From a virus, in the IMG/VR virus record IMGVR_UViG_3300046740_000195, positions 1 to 27,302 of that record: a stretch of 27,302 nucleotides of DNA; one strand, 5' to 3'. The position numbers and the translations under genes were made by a program. The notes under the pieces are model-generated. The model saw only the letters and a list, made by a program, of their open reading frames with translations, did not search any database and was not told the DNA's origin. Of this stretch, positions 5,491-14,080 are shown one piece after another; the stretch's first letter is position 1, and each line of letters starts with the position of its first letter.

Positions 5491-6690
5491 GTGCATGGCC
5501 GGCAGCCGTTCAGCCCGTATCCGTACCAGGCCGACTTTTTGACCGCGTACGCCGCGCCGCGCCGCATTATCGTGAAAGCGCGCCAGATCGGCTTTAGTCA
5601 AGTGTTCGCGCTGGAAGCGCTGTATAGCGCGATCCATGAAGCTGAGACGACGATATTACTTGTCAGTCGGTCGCAAGATTTAGCGGTCAATCTGCTCAGG
5701 TATTGTTATCTGACCTATGCCCAGCTGCGACACGCGCCCAGTCTGGTCAAAGAGAATGAAAGCGAAATGGGATTCGCGAACGGCAGCCGAATCAAGTCGA
5801 TCCCCGCGAATAGATCGACCGGGCGCGGCTTCGCGGCGCGGCGCGTCTACTTAGACGAATTCGCGTACGCCGATTACGCGGAGCATATCTATCAGTCGAT
5901 CGTTCCGACGCTCAGCGGCGGCGGCAGCTTAATCATCGGCAGTACGCCGAACGGGACGCGGAATCTCTTTCACGATCTGTATATGAGCGGCGACGGTTTT
6001 GCGCGCATGAGCGTCCCATGGCACGCATGCCCAGCGTACTATACCGACGACGAACGCGCCGCATCTATCGCGCCAGAGGACAGCGCATGGTACCGAAAAG
6101 AACGGCCGGCGTTTCCGAGTCAAGCATGGGCGTCGGAGTATGATTGCGACTTTACGGGATCGGGCGTGACCGTGTTTGCTACCGACGCGATCGACCGCGC
6201 GGAGGACGGCGCGACGGGCGATCAGGTCGCGCAAGCTGGGCATTACTATCTGAACGTCGCCGACATCGGCCGCCGACAGGATGCAACGGTGATCAATACG
6301 ATTGACATGACCGTCAGCCCGTACCAGCGCGTCGCGCACGAACGAATCGAGCGCGCGCCGTATCCTATTATCCAGCAAGCGTTAGAGCGGCGCGCAGCGG
6401 CCTATCCGGGCGTGACGGTCGTCGAAAGTAACGGCGTCGGCGATCCAGTGATCGAAAATTTGACCGTCTACGCGCAGCCGTTCACGACGACCGCGCGCAG
6501 TAAGGTGCAAGCGATCCAGGCGCTCCAGTTATTACTGGAGCATGACCGGCTGAAAGCACGCTGGACGGCCCAGGAACGCCGCGAATTGATCGGGTATCAA
6601 TGGGACGATAAGGCATTAACGCAAGATTGCGTGATGAGTCTGGCGATCGGCGCATTGTCGATCGCGCAGCTCGGGACACCGGGCGTATGA
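5491..6690 (+). CDS. terL: Terminase large subunit
   Basis: ATPase and nuclease that drives DNA into the prohead. Visible motifs: Walker A-like IIVKARQIGFSQ, Walker B VYLDEFA, coupling motif IIGSTPNGT, then nuclease acidic residues in NVADIGRRQDATV, VVESNGVGDP and LTQDCVMSLA. About 399 aa from GTG 5491. The start is unsure: protein-like sequence (DWARAQATIVHP) precedes it, but between the terS stop (5444) and 5491 the only other candidate is CTG 5452, and the nearest in-frame ATG (5302) lies deep inside terS. No good ribosome site is seen for any of them, so coupling to terS translation is likely. It overlaps the portal gene by ATGA. Confidence 0.92.
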   Translation: MHGRQPFSPYPYQADFLTAYAAPRRIIVKARQIGFSQVFALEALYSAIHEAETTILLVSRSQDLAVNLLRYCYLTYAQLRHAPSLVKENESEMGFANGSRIKSIPANRSTGRGFAARRVYLDEFAYADYAEHIYQSIVPTLSGGGSLIIGSTPNGTRNLFHDLYMSGDGFARMSVPWHACPAYYTDDERAASIAPEDSAWYRKERPAFPSQAWASEYDCDFTGSGVTVFATDAIDRAEDGATGDQVAQAGHYYLNVADIGRRQDATVINTIDMTVSPYQRVAHERIERAPYPIIQQALERRAAAYPGVTVVESNGVGDPVIENLTVYAQPFTTTARSKVQAIQALQLLLEHDRLKARWTAQERRELIGYQWDDKALTQDCVMSLAIGALSIAQLGTPGV

Positions 6691-8105
6691 GCGATAAACT
6701 CTCATTCTGGGATCTGCTCAGGGGGAAAATGACTCCCGAGCAGCAACAAAAAGCGCTGAGTATCTCGTTAGCGCCGAACGGCTTTGTCAACGAGATCCAG
6801 ACCATGATCGTCCGCGGCGGCGCGACATCGTACGGCGCGGACACGGCCGCGCTGGAAGCGACCATGGCGCAAAACGAATTAGTGTACGCCTGCATTCATA
6901 TCAAAGCGACCAGCGCGCGCGATCCGCGCTTGACCGTCCAGCAGCAGACGACCAGCGGCGGAAAGACGACCTATGAGGAGATCCCGGGCCATCCGTTTCG
7001 CCAGCTGCTCATGCACCCGAACGCGCTGATGACGGAGGGCGATCTGATGCAAGCGGCGATCGTGTCATGGGATGTATCGAATCCGCGCCGGTTCTATGCG
7101 GAAAAGGTTTACCAGAACAAGCTGCTGACCGAACTCCATCCGCTGAATCCGGCTTGCATGACGCCGCTGCTCAGTCGCGACCGGCGCGACGTGATCGGCT
7201 ACACATGGAAGGACGGCCAGAACAAGCGCGATTATTCCTTAGACGAATTACTGATCCGCGCCGCGCCGGCGTGGTACAATCCGCCGCCCTTAATCGCGGC
7301 ACTCGGCAGCGTCGGCGCGGACACGGCCCAAACCCAGACGATCGGCCAGTATTTTCAAAACGGCGGGATCCCGCCATTGTTTCTCAAATACTCCATGGCG
7401 CTGAACGACACCCAGCGCGACGACATCCGCGCGAAGTGGCGCGCGATCTACGGCGGCGGCCAGGCCTCCGGCGATATCGGCGTACTGGATGTCAACAGCG
7501 ACGTGCGCGAAGTGGGCAGCAAGCTTGACCAGCTGGCCAGCCAGACATTACGATCCGTCTCAGAGAGTCGGATCTGCATGGTGTTCGGCGTGCCGCCGCT
7601 GATTGTGTACGCCTATGTCGGCCTGCTGCGCGCGACCTATAGCAATCTCAAAGAGGCATGGGCGGGATTCTGGGATGCTACCATGTCGCCGGCGTTCAAA
7701 GAATGGCGCGACTGGTACACATGGGCGCTGCTGCCGGAGTTCGAGGACATGGCCGCTATTCGATCGGAAACGGTCAAGCTGGCGTATGACATGACCACGG
7801 TCGCGGCCTTACAAGACGATGTCGACGCGATCCAGGCGCGCGCGCGCGCGAACTTTCAAGCCCAGATCATCTCCCAGAACGAAGCGCGATCGGCGCTGGG
7901 ATACGACGCGATCGACGGCGGCGACGAGGCCTATTATCATCAGATCCCGGCCGCCGCGCCAGCGGCCGCGGGCGCGGCGGCCGGCAAGTCACGCAAGACC
8001 CGCGAAACGAAGGTCACGCGGCAGGCGATCGAGCGGCGCATGGAAAAAACGGTCGCGCGCTATCTCCAGGGCGAATACGACGCGGCCGCGCGGGCGGTAG
8101 AATGA
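6687..8105 (+). CDS. Portal protein
   Basis: 472 aa, start in the ATGA overlap with terL. It is a HK97-type portal (phage_portal family): an N-terminal region with ELVYACIHIKATSA, a core with LHPLNPACMTPLL, IGQYFQNGGIPP and VFGVPPLIV, and a long helical C-terminus ending in an Ala/Lys/Arg-rich tail. Twelve copies would form the vertex ring through which DNA enters and to which terminase and connector bind. Length and position between terminase and head genes are typical. Confidence 0.92.
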   Translation: MSDKLSFWDLLRGKMTPEQQQKALSISLAPNGFVNEIQTMIVRGGATSYGADTAALEATMAQNELVYACIHIKATSARDPRLTVQQQTTSGGKTTYEEIPGHPFRQLLMHPNALMTEGDLMQAAIVSWDVSNPRRFYAEKVYQNKLLTELHPLNPACMTPLLSRDRRDVIGYTWKDGQNKRDYSLDELLIRAAPAWYNPPPLIAALGSVGADTAQTQTIGQYFQNGGIPPLFLKYSMALNDTQRDDIRAKWRAIYGGGQASGDIGVLDVNSDVREVGSKLDQLASQTLRSVSESRICMVFGVPPLIVYAYVGLLRATYSNLKEAWAGFWDATMSPAFKEWRDWYTWALLPEFEDMAAIRSETVKLAYDMTTVAALQDDVDAIQARARANFQAQIISQNEARSALGYDAIDGGDEAYYHQIPAAAPAAAGAAAGKSRKTRETKVTRQAIERRMEKTVARYLQGEYDAAARAVE

Positions 8106-8260
8106 TGGACGACCGTACGCGGATCATGCTGCTGGCCATGCGCGCCGCGCTGATTCAGCTGTTGGGCGCGATCGAAGACTGTCTCAGCATGCCGCGTACG
8201 CTGCCCAGTCGCGCGGAGCGGCGGAACGCGCGCGTGACCTATCCGCGTATTGACCCGTAA
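8102..8260 (+). CDS. Small unrecognised protein after portal
   Basis: 52 aa, start in an ATGATG overlap with the portal stop, ending in TAA 8258-8260. A hydrophobic helix (RIMLLAMRAALIQLLGAIED) is followed by a basic, probably flexible tail (RAERRNARVTYPRIDP). It may be a small head-associated protein or a short membrane-active peptide. Its last codons overlap the TTGACC part of the putative promoter at 8250-8268. Confidence 0.6.
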   Translation: MMDDRTRIMLLAMRAALIQLLGAIEDCLSMPRTLPSRAERRNARVTYPRIDP

Positions 8261-8268
8261 GGTATACT
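8250..8268 (+). promoter_or_regulatory. Putative promoter-like motif C
   Basis: TTGACC (8250-8255), seven bases, TATACT (8263-8268), then GA: the same boxes at the same spacing as motif B (3170-3188). Unlike motif B it lacks the TG of an extended -10. It lies about 30 bases before an intrinsic terminator that precedes the next gene. Confidence 0.4.
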
Positions 8269-8298
8269 GAATCTAAACCTATCCGCTGCTCCAGACAT

Positions 8299-8339
8299 GG
8301 CGCGGTGATTCTCGAGATCGAGAGTCGCCGCGCTTTTTT
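8299..8339 (+). terminator. Intrinsic terminator or attenuator inside the late operon
   Basis: Arms 8300-8314 and 8319-8333 pair over 15 bp (two G-U pairs in RNA) around a 4-base loop AGAT and are followed by T6 (8334-8339). This is a textbook rightward terminator. The next gene's ATG is at 8346, only six bases later, leaving no room for a ribosome site outside it. All downstream head and tail genes must be read through it or from a promoter not seen here. Confidence 0.85.
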
Positions 8340-8345
8340 ATTGCC

Positions 8346-8930
8346 ATGCCGATCACGCTGAACGGTCACGCGCCGCAACTCAAAAAAGATCCGACGACCG
8401 GCCTGGACGACGGCGATCAGATCGCAGCGCTCATGAAGCCGTATTACGCGCAGCTGGCGCGGCTGGCGTTCGGCGACGCCGGCGATCAGTATGGTCTGGA
8501 CGTCAGCTTCAGCTTAGATAATCCGTACGTCCAGACCGTGCTGGCAAAATTAGCGAAACAGGTACGAAACGTGACCGACACGACGAAAGACGACATCCGG
8601 CGCTTGACCGGGCGCGCCGCGGATGAGGGCTGGTCAACTGCCGCGCTGGCGCGCGAAATTCGCAAGGCCGGCGCGGACTTGTCACGGTCGCGCAGCGTCA
8701 CGATCGCGCGCACGGAAAGCGCCGCGGGCTACACCGGCGGCAGCTTAGCCGCGTATCAGGATTCGGGCGTCGTCAGTCAGACCGAATGGATGCAAGGCCC
8801 AGACTCATGCGACATCTGTCAAGGTCTGGACGGGACGCGCGCCGATCTGGGCAAGACGTTTCCGGGCGGCTTCGACGGCCCGCCGGCGCATCCGCATTGC
8901 ACATGTGTGCTTTCACCTGTTATCGAATAG
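8346..8930 (+). CDS. Head morphogenesis protein (Mu F / SPP1 gp7-like)
   Basis: 194 aa. The middle (VRNVTDTTKDDIRRLTGRAA, then DEGWSTAALAREIRKAG and SRSVTIARTESAAGYTGGSL) and the C-terminal cluster SCDICQGLDGT with HPHCTC are hallmarks of the minor head protein family of phages Mu (gpF) and SPP1 (gp7), which binds the portal and takes part in capsid assembly or DNA ejection. It is shorter than many relatives. The ATG at 8346 follows directly after a terminator and has no Shine-Dalgarno, so the true start may lie further in (for example ATG 8433). Confidence 0.8.
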   Translation: MPITLNGHAPQLKKDPTTGLDDGDQIAALMKPYYAQLARLAFGDAGDQYGLDVSFSLDNPYVQTVLAKLAKQVRNVTDTTKDDIRRLTGRAADEGWSTAALAREIRKAGADLSRSRSVTIARTESAAGYTGGSLAAYQDSGVVSQTEWMQGPDSCDICQGLDGTRADLGKTFPGGFDGPPAHPHCTCVLSPVIE

Positions 8931-8939
8931 GACACGACC

Positions 8940-9719
8940 ATGCCAGAGTATAAGCGGCTGCCGTATGCGACGAAAGAGATCACCGATCGGACGGTCGTCG
9001 GGATCGCGGCGGTGCATGGCAATGTCGACGAGGGCGGCGATAAGTCATGGCCGGGATCGTTCGCGGACATTAGCGTCGACGGGCGTATGCGCGCGGTGTT
9101 CCTCTGGATGCACGATAGCAATGATCCGCCGACGGCCGCGATCAACTATGTCAAAGAGGTGCCGCGCGCCAGTCTGCCACAAAAAGTCTTAGCGTACGCG
9201 CCCGACGCGACCGGCGGCGTCGAAGTGTCGCGCACGTATCTGGACACGGCGCGCGGAAACGAGGTGCTGAGCGGCCTGCGCGCCGGCGCGATTACCGAAA
9301 TGTCGTACGCCTATGATGCGATTCAATACGACTTCGAAGATATTGACGGCCAGACCGTCCGCAATCTTCGCAAAGTCGAAATTTTTGACTTTTCGGATGT
9401 CTGCTGGGGCATGAACGCCGCGACCATCGGCGTCAAAAATCGCCCGTTTGAGATCGAGCATACGACGGCGCTTGCTGCCGTGAAAAGCTATACCGATCGC
9501 TGCTGCGATCTGGCCGCCTTGCGTGCGAAGGATGGCCGGGTGCTGAGCGGCGAAAACCGCAAGCGGATTAAAGCGGCCGTCGACGCGCTGAACGACGCGA
9601 TCGGCACGCTGGACGATCTGCTGCTGGCGACCGAACCGAAACAGCGACACGACATGCGCCGCTTACAGCTCGAGTATGAGCGCATGCTGGCGCAATTCAA
9701 CGGAGCGATAGCACGATGA
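8940..9719 (+). CDS. Prohead protease (HK97 family, S78-like)
   Basis: 259 aa, ATG 8940 behind AGGA. The N-terminal region has the fold signature of herpesvirus-like prohead proteases: [21 protein letters not shown], a catalytic-His candidate in [11 protein letters not shown] and a catalytic-Ser candidate in [12 protein letters not shown]. The C-terminal helical part (residues about 195-259) may act in assembly. The enzyme would cut the delta domain of the capsid protein during maturation. It overlaps the capsid gene by ATGA, as usual for this pair. Confidence 0.88.
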   Translation: MPEYKRLPYATKEITDRTVVGIAAVHGNVDEGGDKSWPGSFADISVDGRMRAVFLWMHDSNDPPTAAINYVKEVPRASLPQKVLAYAPDATGGVEVSRTYLDTARGNEVLSGLRAGAITEMSYAYDAIQYDFEDIDGQTVRNLRKVEIFDFSDVCWGMNAATIGVKNRPFEIEHTTALAAVKSYTDRCCDLAALRAKDGRVLSGENRKRIKAAVDALNDAIGTLDDLLLATEPKQRHDMRRLQLEYERMLAQFNGAIAR

Positions 9720-10957
9720 AAAAGAAGTATGAGATCGGCCAGGCCTTAGACGCGAAGCGCGACCAGCTGGCGACGATCTTTCGCGAAGCCGGGCCGGAGC
9801 TGGACATGGCGCTGGTCAAGACGATCGACGGGACAAGCGAAGAAAAGGTCGCGGCGATCCGCAATCTGAACGCGGAGCTGAGCGACCTGGGGAAACAGTT
9901 TGACCAGGCGCGCGAACTCGAGTTGATCGCCGAAACGGCGAAAGGCAACGGCGACGGGCGGCCGAAAGAGGAGCGGCGCGACTTGCGCGAGAGTGGCGGC
10001 GACGCGCGTTCGCTGGGTCAGCAATTCGCCGAAAGTCGTTTGTCGAAAGAACACGCTGGAAGATCGAAGCGCCAGTTCAGCGTGTCGTTCGACGAGTTCG
10101 ACGAGACGAAAGATCGCATGCAGCGCAAGACGCTCATGACGACCGCGGCCGGCTTCAGCGCGCCGAACTATCGTACCAATATTGTGATCTCCTCTGCCCA
10201 GCGGCGGCCGGTCGTCGCGGATCTGATTCCGCAATCGACGACGACGGCCAGCGTGATCAAGTATATGGAAGAAACGACGTTCACGAATAACGCCGCGTCG
10301 GTATCGGAGGGCGGCACGAAGCCGGAGGCCGCGCTGGCGTTTACTGAGCGCAGCCAAATGGTCGAAAAGATCGCGGTCACGCTGCCGGTCACAGATGAGC
10401 AGCTAGACGACGTGCCGCAGATCCGTAGTGTGATCGACGACCGCTTAACGCTCATGCTGGAGCTGACCGAGGAGATCGAGCAACTGACCGGATCAGGAAC
10501 GTCGCCGCATCTCCAGGGTATTCTGACGAAAACGGGCGTTCAGACGCAAGCCAAAGGCGTCGATCCAACGCCCGACAGCGTCTATAAGGCCATGACGAAG
10601 GTTCGCTTCACCGGCTTCGCGGAGCCAAGCGGCGCGGTGTTCCATCCTAATGACTGGCAAGACGTCCGGCTGCTCCGGACGACCGACGGGATCTATATCT
10701 GGGGGAACCCGAGCGAAGCCGGGCCGGAGCGGATCTGGGGGCTGCCGGTGATTCTGACGACCGCCGAAACGGAAGGCACCGCGCTGGTCGGCGACTTCAT
10801 GCTGTACAGTCACATTTCGCGGCGCATGGGTATTCGGATCGATGTCGGTTACGTCGGGACACAGTTTGTTGAAAATAAGCAGACGATCCGCGTCGAAGAA
10901 CGACTCAGTCTGGAGATATACCGCGCCGCGGCGTTTTGCATGATTACTGGCATCTAG
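9716..10957 (+). CDS. Major capsid protein (HK97 fold)
   Basis: 413 aa, start in the ATGA overlap with the protease gene. Residues 1-105 are a charged helical delta (scaffold) domain, expected to be removed on maturation. The rest has HK97-family sequence: [15 protein letters not shown], the E-loop-like region [83 protein letters not shown] and the C-terminal [18 protein letters not shown]. It builds the icosahedral shell. Confidence 0.94.
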   Translation: MKKKYEIGQALDAKRDQLATIFREAGPELDMALVKTIDGTSEEKVAAIRNLNAELSDLGKQFDQARELELIAETAKGNGDGRPKEERRDLRESGGDARSLGQQFAESRLSKEHAGRSKRQFSVSFDEFDETKDRMQRKTLMTTAAGFSAPNYRTNIVISSAQRRPVVADLIPQSTTTASVIKYMEETTFTNNAASVSEGGTKPEAALAFTERSQMVEKIAVTLPVTDEQLDDVPQIRSVIDDRLTLMLELTEEIEQLTGSGTSPHLQGILTKTGVQTQAKGVDPTPDSVYKAMTKVRFTGFAEPSGAVFHPNDWQDVRLLRTTDGIYIWGNPSEAGPERIWGLPVILTTAETEGTALVGDFMLYSHISRRMGIRIDVGYVGTQFVENKQTIRVEERLSLEIYRAAAFCMITGI

Positions 10958-10988
10958 GTATGTACGCTAACAGGGATCTAAGGAGGGC

Positions 10989-11525
10989 ATGATTATGCCA
11001 GTGATCGAGGGCGGCGGATTAGGCGATCCGCTCCAGAACGCCGGCGCGCCCGTCGCCGGAACCGACGAAGTCCAGACCTTAACGATCGGCGGCGCGCCGA
11101 CGGCCGGCGCCGGCAGCGGCTTTACACTCGTTTTCATGGGATTCACGACCGCGCTGATTCTCTGGAGCGCGACGAACGCGACCCTCGTCGCGGCGATCGA
11201 CGCGGCATTGGAAGCGCTGCCGGTGATCGGGGCTGGAAACGTGACGACCGCGGTCGGCGTCATGACCGCCGGCGTCGGGACGATCACGATCACGTTCGCG
11301 GGCGGGCTGGCGAAACAGTCGGTCAATACCATTACCGTCGGCGTCAATAGCATGACCGGCGCCGCGCCGACGGTCGCGGTCGCGGAAACGACGCCGGGCG
11401 TCACGCCGACGGCGTTCGGGATCGCGAAGGGTGGGTTACTGATCGACACGACGAACGCGATTCTGTATATCAATACCGGCACGCAAGCCGCGCCGACGTT
11501 CACGAAGGTCGGGACGCAAACATGA
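10989..11525 (+). CDS. Head decoration/fibre protein with Ig-like phage domain
   Basis: 178 aa, ATG 10989 right after an excellent AGGAGGG site. Gly/Ala/Thr-rich beta protein. Residues about 28-130 form a domain (TLTIGG, an FTLVFMGF strand, AAIDAALEALPVIGAGNV, ITITFAGGLA) of the type repeated in many phage surface proteins; a second copy is embedded in the connector at 12170. The C-terminus (KGGLLIDTTNAILYINTGT) resembles beta-rich decoration or fibre tips. It lies directly after the capsid gene, where decoration proteins sit. The strong ribosome site suggests high expression. Confidence 0.65.
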   Translation: MIMPVIEGGGLGDPLQNAGAPVAGTDEVQTLTIGGAPTAGAGSGFTLVFMGFTTALILWSATNATLVAAIDAALEALPVIGAGNVTTAVGVMTAGVGTITITFAGGLAKQSVNTITVGVNSMTGAAPTVAVAETTPGVTPTAFGIAKGGLLIDTTNAILYINTGTQAAPTFTKVGTQT

Positions 11526-11881
11526 CGACCGTTTCCAGCCGGCTCGGGCCGATCATTGTCCTTCAGCCGGGCGCATCGGGCGCGTCGAACGGCGTCGCGA
11601 TCGACATCACGGATGCCGCAAGCGCGGCCGTCGAAGTCAGCGGCACGTTTACGGGGCTGACGGTCAACTTTGAGGGCTCGATCGACAACGGCGCGACGTG
11701 GTATATCGTCAGTCTGATCGAGCTATTGACCATGCCACAAACGCGTGTCACGACGACGACGAAGGCCGGCATGTATTTTCTGGAATACGCGCGGCCGCTG
11801 AACGCGCTCAGGGCGCGTATCACGACGTTAGCCGTACCAACCGGCGCGGTCGTCGTGCGCGCGCGCGCTGCGCTGGTCTAA
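11522..11881 (+). CDS. Small beta-sandwich structural protein, putative decoration protein
   Basis: 119 aa, start in the ATGA overlap with the previous gene. The pattern AVEVSGTFTGLTVNFEGSID, NGATWYIVSL and GMYFLEYARPLNALRARITT suggests an Ig-like or jelly-roll beta sandwich without Cys. Such proteins next to the capsid gene often cement or decorate the head. No named family can be assigned from the sequence alone. Confidence 0.65.
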   Translation: MTTVSSRLGPIIVLQPGASGASNGVAIDITDAASAAVEVSGTFTGLTVNFEGSIDNGATWYIVSLIELLTMPQTRVTTTTKAGMYFLEYARPLNALRARITTLAVPTGAVVVRARAALV

Positions 11882-11924
11882 GACGTGCTGACGAGGTCAC
11901 AGGAACGATTCTCCGGAGGGCAGC

Positions 11925-12173
11925 ATGGAAATCCATCAGGGAAACAAGCCGATCATGTGGCAGAACGACGGACCGAACCTCTATTTAGACGCGAAACAAC
12001 AGAACGTCGTCCAGGAGGGCGATCCGCGCGCGTCGTTTTTGCTGGTCGCGGCCGGCGGGCAGCTGCCGGAGGAGGAGGCGCGAAAATGGGGGCTGCTGGA
12101 CGATGAGTCAAAAGCGAAGAAAAGCGCGCCGGCGAATAAAGCGAAAGACGAAGCGCCGAACAAAACCAAATGA
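11925..12173 (+). CDS. Small conserved-type head-tail region protein
   Basis: 82 aa, ATG 11925 behind GGAGGG. The N-terminal 60 residues (MWQNDGPNLYLDAKQQNVVQ, then FLLVAAGGQLPEEEARKWGL) recall a short protein often found just before the connector in phages with HK97-like heads. The C-terminal 25 residues are Lys/Ala-rich and likely disordered. Its function is unknown. It overlaps the connector gene by ATGA. The 43 bases before it hold only the ribosome site. Confidence 0.65.
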   Translation: MEIHQGNKPIMWQNDGPNLYLDAKQQNVVQEGDPRASFLLVAAGGQLPEEEARKWGLLDDESKAKKSAPANKAKDEAPNKTK

Positions 12174-13060
12174 GTAGTTACGCGACGATTGACCAGCTCA
12201 GAATGTATCTGCCGCAAGTGTCCGATCTGGGCATGCAGCGTATCACGATTACGGGCGCGACCGGCGGCACGTTCACGCTTTCCTACGAAGGGACGGCGAC
12301 GGCCAGCCTTGCCTTTAATGCGACCGCGACGCAAGTTCAGACCAGTCTCCGCGCGTTGAGTGCAATCGGCGTCGGCGGCTGTAAGGTCAGCGGCCGGCCG
12401 GGCGGGCCGTATACCGTCACGTTCCAGGGCGTGCTGGCGACCGACGCCGGGCCGCTTTCGGGTAACGCCGGCAGCTTGACCGGGACGACGCCCAGTATCA
12501 CGATCGAAAGCGCGACCGACGATACGCTCCAGCTGTGTCTGGACAATGCGACCGATACCGTCCGATCGAGCATGCGCAGTCTGCTGGCCGATCCGCTGTT
12601 CGATTATCTCGTGTACGGCGCGGCCGCGTCGCGGATCGTCCGCGGATCGGGCGGCCAGTATTTGACGATCGGCGCGCATAGCCTCGGCAGCGTGACGACG
12701 GTCGCATACGAAAGCGGCAGCGTGCCGGCAGCGTTCACGGCGCTGAACGACGCAGAATGGGACGAGATGTCGGACGGCCGACTCTGGCGCGCGGTCGGCT
12801 GGACATACTCGGGCGTCAGCACGATCCCGCGCTATCAAGTGACCGCAGTCTGGGGTTACGGCGCGACCGTGCCGGGCGCGATCACGGAGGTCACGCTGGA
12901 ATTAGCGGTCACGATCTGGCGCACGCGCGACCGCGGCGGCTGGGCGGAAACGGTCGGCGCGGACGGCGGCGGCGCCGTGCGCTATGTCAGCGGCTTAACC
13001 AAGCTCCAGAGTGAGATCCTGATCAGCGCGCGCGACCAATTGATCACGATCGGAGTCTGA
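12170..13060 (+). CDS. Head-tail connector (gp6-like) with inserted Ig-like domain
   Basis: 296 aa. The protein starts like a connector/adaptor (YATIDQLRMYLPQVSDL), is interrupted at about residues 20-115 by a beta domain (ITITGATGGTFTLSYEGTAT, ALSAIGVGGCKVSG, PYTVTFQGVLA, TTPSITIES), then resumes the connector helices (DTLQLCLDNATDTVRSSM) and continues with LYSG-type strands and a C-terminal helix. The insert matches the style of the domain in the 10989 protein. Adaptors form a ring under the portal; the insert probably points outward and may bind surfaces or stabilise the neck (inference). Confidence 0.78.
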   Translation: MSSYATIDQLRMYLPQVSDLGMQRITITGATGGTFTLSYEGTATASLAFNATATQVQTSLRALSAIGVGGCKVSGRPGGPYTVTFQGVLATDAGPLSGNAGSLTGTTPSITIESATDDTLQLCLDNATDTVRSSMRSLLADPLFDYLVYGAAASRIVRGSGGQYLTIGAHSLGSVTTVAYESGSVPAAFTALNDAEWDEMSDGRLWRAVGWTYSGVSTIPRYQVTAVWGYGATVPGAITEVTLELAVTIWRTRDRGGWAETVGADGGGAVRYVSGLTKLQSEILISARDQLITIGV

Positions 13061-13062
13061 CG

Positions 13063-13434
13063 ATGAGCGAAAACATGAGCTGGACAGGCCTTAGCCCGGC
13101 CGACATCGCCGCGAACGCGCGTTCGCATCCGTTCGCGGACGGCTTAGAACCGCTCATGCACAAAATCACGCTGCTGGCCTTGCGCGAAAGTCAGCGGCTG
13201 ACGCCGGTCGCGACCGGGCTGTTACGCCGCTCAGAAACGACGCGCGTCGAAGTCGGCGGGCTCCGCGGCTGGGTCGGTAGTAATGTCGTGTACGCGCCGT
13301 TCGTCCATTATGGCACGCGCTTCATGAGCGGCACGCCGTTCTTTGAGCAAGGGATCGCGGCGGCCGGGCCGGATATTGAAAAGCTACTGGCGGAAAGCGG
13401 CGACGATTACATGGCCGGGCTGGTCAAGCCATGA
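13063..13434 (+). CDS. HK97 gp10-like neck/tail-joining protein
   Basis: 123 aa, ATG 13063. A long helix (LMHKITLLALRESQRLTPVA) leads to TGLLRRSETT, then VYAPFVHYGTRFMSGTPFFE, the signature of the HK97 gp10 family of minor tail or head-closure proteins. Position between connector and tail terminator fits. It overlaps the next gene by ATGA. Confidence 0.8.
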   Translation: MSENMSWTGLSPADIAANARSHPFADGLEPLMHKITLLALRESQRLTPVATGLLRRSETTRVEVGGLRGWVGSNVVYAPFVHYGTRFMSGTPFFEQGIAAAGPDIEKLLAESGDDYMAGLVKP

Positions 13435-13856
13435 GCGCGCTATCGTGCTGGCAAGGCTTAGACGCCGCGTTTCGCACGGTCGCAGGCCTGCGCGGCGTCA
13501 CGCTCGGGGAACCGACGGGCGATCTCGATCTGCCGGCATTGTACGGCGCGTACCAGTCGTTTACCAGGCCGCTGCGCAATAGCCCGCCGGCGCGCAACGT
13601 TAGTGGCATGCATCACATTTTTGCGTGCCGCTTAGTGATTCGCCATGTCGATAACGCGCAAGCGGAAATGCAGCTGCTGACGCTGCTGGACGCGATCCCC
13701 GACGCGATCGACCTTGACCCGAAGCTGGGCGGGCGCGTGAACAGCGGCATGGCGTATTGTTCGGCCGGCGTCAGCGGCTTCGCGCGCCTGGGCGAGGTCG
13801 TGTACCGCATCGTGGATTTTACCGTCGAAATTTTAGATAAGCGCGAAGGAACATAG
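13431..13856 (+). CDS. Tail terminator/completion protein
   Basis: 141 aa. N-terminal helix (CWQGLDAAFRTVAGLRGVTL), central beta region with FACRLVIRH and DNAQAEMQLLTLLDAIPDAI, and a C-terminal strand (GEVVYRIVDFTVEILDK). This alpha/beta layout and place after gp10 fit the gpU/HK97 gp11-type ring that caps the tail tube. Sequence identity to known families cannot be claimed. Confidence 0.7.
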   Translation: MSALSCWQGLDAAFRTVAGLRGVTLGEPTGDLDLPALYGAYQSFTRPLRNSPPARNVSGMHHIFACRLVIRHVDNAQAEMQLLTLLDAIPDAIDLDPKLGGRVNSGMAYCSAGVSGFARLGEVVYRIVDFTVEILDKREGT

Positions 13857-13858
13857 TC

Positions 13859-14077
13859 ATGGACGACGAACCGATCGCCCGCTATTACGACGATAGCAAG
13901 AACGCCGACGCGGTCTATCTGCCGGGCGTGCCGCTTTCGGACATTAGCGAATCGCGCTGGGCGGCGTTTCCCCAGTGGCTACAAGACAGCGCCGACGCGA
14001 TCGGCTGGTATAGCGCGACGCGCCCGGCCGTCCGCAAAACGGCGGCCGTCCGCGCGATCGACGATCAGAGGAGATAA
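13859..14077 (+). CDS. Small unrecognised tail-region protein
   Basis: 72 aa, ATG 13859 behind AAGGA. Acidic/aromatic (ARYYDDSKNADAVYLPGVPL; WAAFPQWLQDSADAIGWYSA). Small proteins with an LPGVPL-like segment occur between tail terminator and tube genes in siphoviruses, with unknown role. No motif allows a firmer call. Confidence 0.65.
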   Translation: MDDEPIARYYDDSKNADAVYLPGVPLSDISESRWAAFPQWLQDSADAIGWYSATRPAVRKTAAVRAIDDQRR

Positions 14078-14080
14078 GCC

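Noticed and set aside
11981-12838. 285-codon minus-strand frame opposite the connector gene
   Set aside because: Arg-rich and antisense to two structural genes with good starts and family resemblance.
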